Positions 6,065 through 6,545 of a stretch of DNA of 6,545 nt are shown here, piece after piece. This DNA comes from Candidatus Acetothermia bacterium (lineage in GTDB: Bacteria > Bipolaricaulota > Bipolaricaulia > Bipolaricaulales > Bipolaricaulaceae): the NCBI GenBank assembly GCA_003551325.1, contig PUMK01000156.1, positions 1 through 6,545 of the forward strand, read 5' to 3'. Each line of letters opens with the position of its first letter. The stretch's first letter is position 1. The notes under the pieces were generated by a model. That model did not search any database. It was given only the letters and a program-made list of their open reading frames with translations, and had not been told where the DNA came from. The position numbers were made by a program, and so were the translations under genes.

Positions 6065-6545
6065 CGGGGGACTTCTTCGCCGTCTCCGAGCTTTCCAAGC
6101 GTTTCGGAGGTCTGGAGGCGGTACGCAAAGCCAGTTTCCAAGTTCGGCCACGGGAGATCGTCGGGCTGATCGGGCCTAACGGGGCGGGGAAGACCACCAT
6201 GGTGCAGATGATCATGGGGCTTCTGCGTCCCGACTCAGGCCGTGTGTTGCTCCGTGGGCAGGACATCACACGCGCGCCCACATGGAAGCGTGTGGTGGAG
6301 GGCATCACCGGGACCTTCCAGAACAGCCGTCCCATGAAACGTCTTCCCCTCATCGCCAACGTGATGGTGGGCTTGTACAACCCGCGCATGACACGCAAGG
6401 GCGAGTGGGTGAAGACGGTGGAGGTCCGCGCACTCGACGCCCTCGAATTCGTTGGTCTCTCCGATCTGGCGATGACGCAGGCTGGGTCGCTCTCACAAGG
6501 GGACCTCAAACGGCTGGAAATCGCGCGTGCGATCGCCACCGACCC
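6061..6545 (+). CDS. livG: LivG-type ABC transporter ATP-binding protein (5' part)
   Basis: This is the ATPase subunit of a branched-chain-amino-acid-type (HAAT) ABC importer, acting at the inner face of the membrane. The window holds 161 complete codons of a family that usually has about 240-260 residues. Walker A is GPNGAGKTT (38-46), the Q-loop is TFQN (85-88), and the signature region is LSQGDLKRLEIARAIA (144-159). RLEIARA after the signature and the GITGTFQ context point to LivG rather than LivF. Walker B and the H-loop lie beyond the window edge. The start is TTG at 6061: an in-frame TGA at 6034-6036 closes the frame upstream and no ATG or GTG lies between them, so this is the only usable start ahead of the domain. 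Its last two bases plus A form the synthetase stop (TTGA), with GAGGAG at 6044-6049 as probable ribosome site, so translation is likely coupled. Substrate is unknown: it may be an amino acid, or the acid activated by the upstream ligase. Confidence 0.9.
   Translation, partial: MTGDFFAVSELSKRFGGLEAVRKASFQVRPREIVGLIGPNGAGKTTMVQMIMGLLRPDSGRVLLRGQDITRAPTWKRVVEGITGTFQNSRPMKRLPLIANVMVGLYNPRMTRKGEWVKTVEVRALDALEFVGLSDLAMTQAGSLSQGDLKRLEIARAIATD

Noticed and set aside
5234..6151. Open frame of 305 codons on the minus strand under the synthetase and ABC genes
   Set aside because: It is antisense to two strongly supported coding regions, crosses their junction and shows no recognisable motif.
6490..6540. 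ABC signature LSQGD instead of LSGGQ as a possible defect
   Set aside because: LivG-type ATPases commonly vary here, for example LSxGE or LSYGQ followed by RLE(I/L)ARA, so this is within normal family range.

Overview
The window is a compact, gene-dense piece of a bacterial chromosome of high GC content (above 60% by eye). It shows bacterial-type punctuation: TATAAT boxes, a T-tailed hairpin terminator, a TTG start and a 4-base gene overlap. The gene set (class III cyclase with TPRs, Na/Pi cotransporter, acyl-CoA ligase, LivG-type ABC ATPase) is widespread and does not fix the phylum. An uncultured anaerobic or thermophilic lineage such as Bipolaricaulota/Acetothermia would fit, but that is only a guess.

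Layout. (1) Positions 1-139, plus strand: the last 45 codons of an unrecognised protein. (2) Positions 180-2483, minus strand, convergent with (1) across a 40-base gap: a 767-residue soluble signalling protein. It has an N-terminal class III adenylate cyclase domain with all key catalytic residues, a TolB-like middle domain and a long TPR array. (3) Positions 2484-2626: a divergent intergenic region. It has a perfect TATAAT and a Shine-Dalgarno for the cyclase, a short dyad over that TATAAT, and only a weak promoter candidate for the gene to the right. (4) Positions 2627-4234, plus: a 535-residue Na+/phosphate cotransporter with two QSSS repeats fused to a C-terminal PhoU-like domain. (5) Positions 4235-4381: a terminator block built on two copies of a 19-bp repeat, followed within 6 bases by a good sigma-70-type promoter (TTGATC, 16 bp, TATAAT) and a short leader with a possible five-codon ORF. 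(6) Positions 4382-6064, plus: a 560-residue AMP-forming acyl-CoA synthetase with an unusual phosphate-binding loop. (7) Positions 6061 to the end, plus: the first 161 codons of a LivG-type ABC transporter ATPase. It starts at a TTG that overlaps the synthetase stop and runs off the window.

How the genes work together. The synthetase and ABC ATPase look like the start of one operon driven from the promoter at 4300-4327, probably for import and CoA activation of a carboxylic acid. The phosphate transporter is a separate unit closed by the terminator. The cyclase is divergent from it, so shared regulation is possible but not shown. I see no mobile element, CRISPR array, tRNA or rRNA. I see no convincing new system: the most unusual points are the altered P-loop of the synthetase, the leader mini-ORF coupled to it and the repeated terminator.
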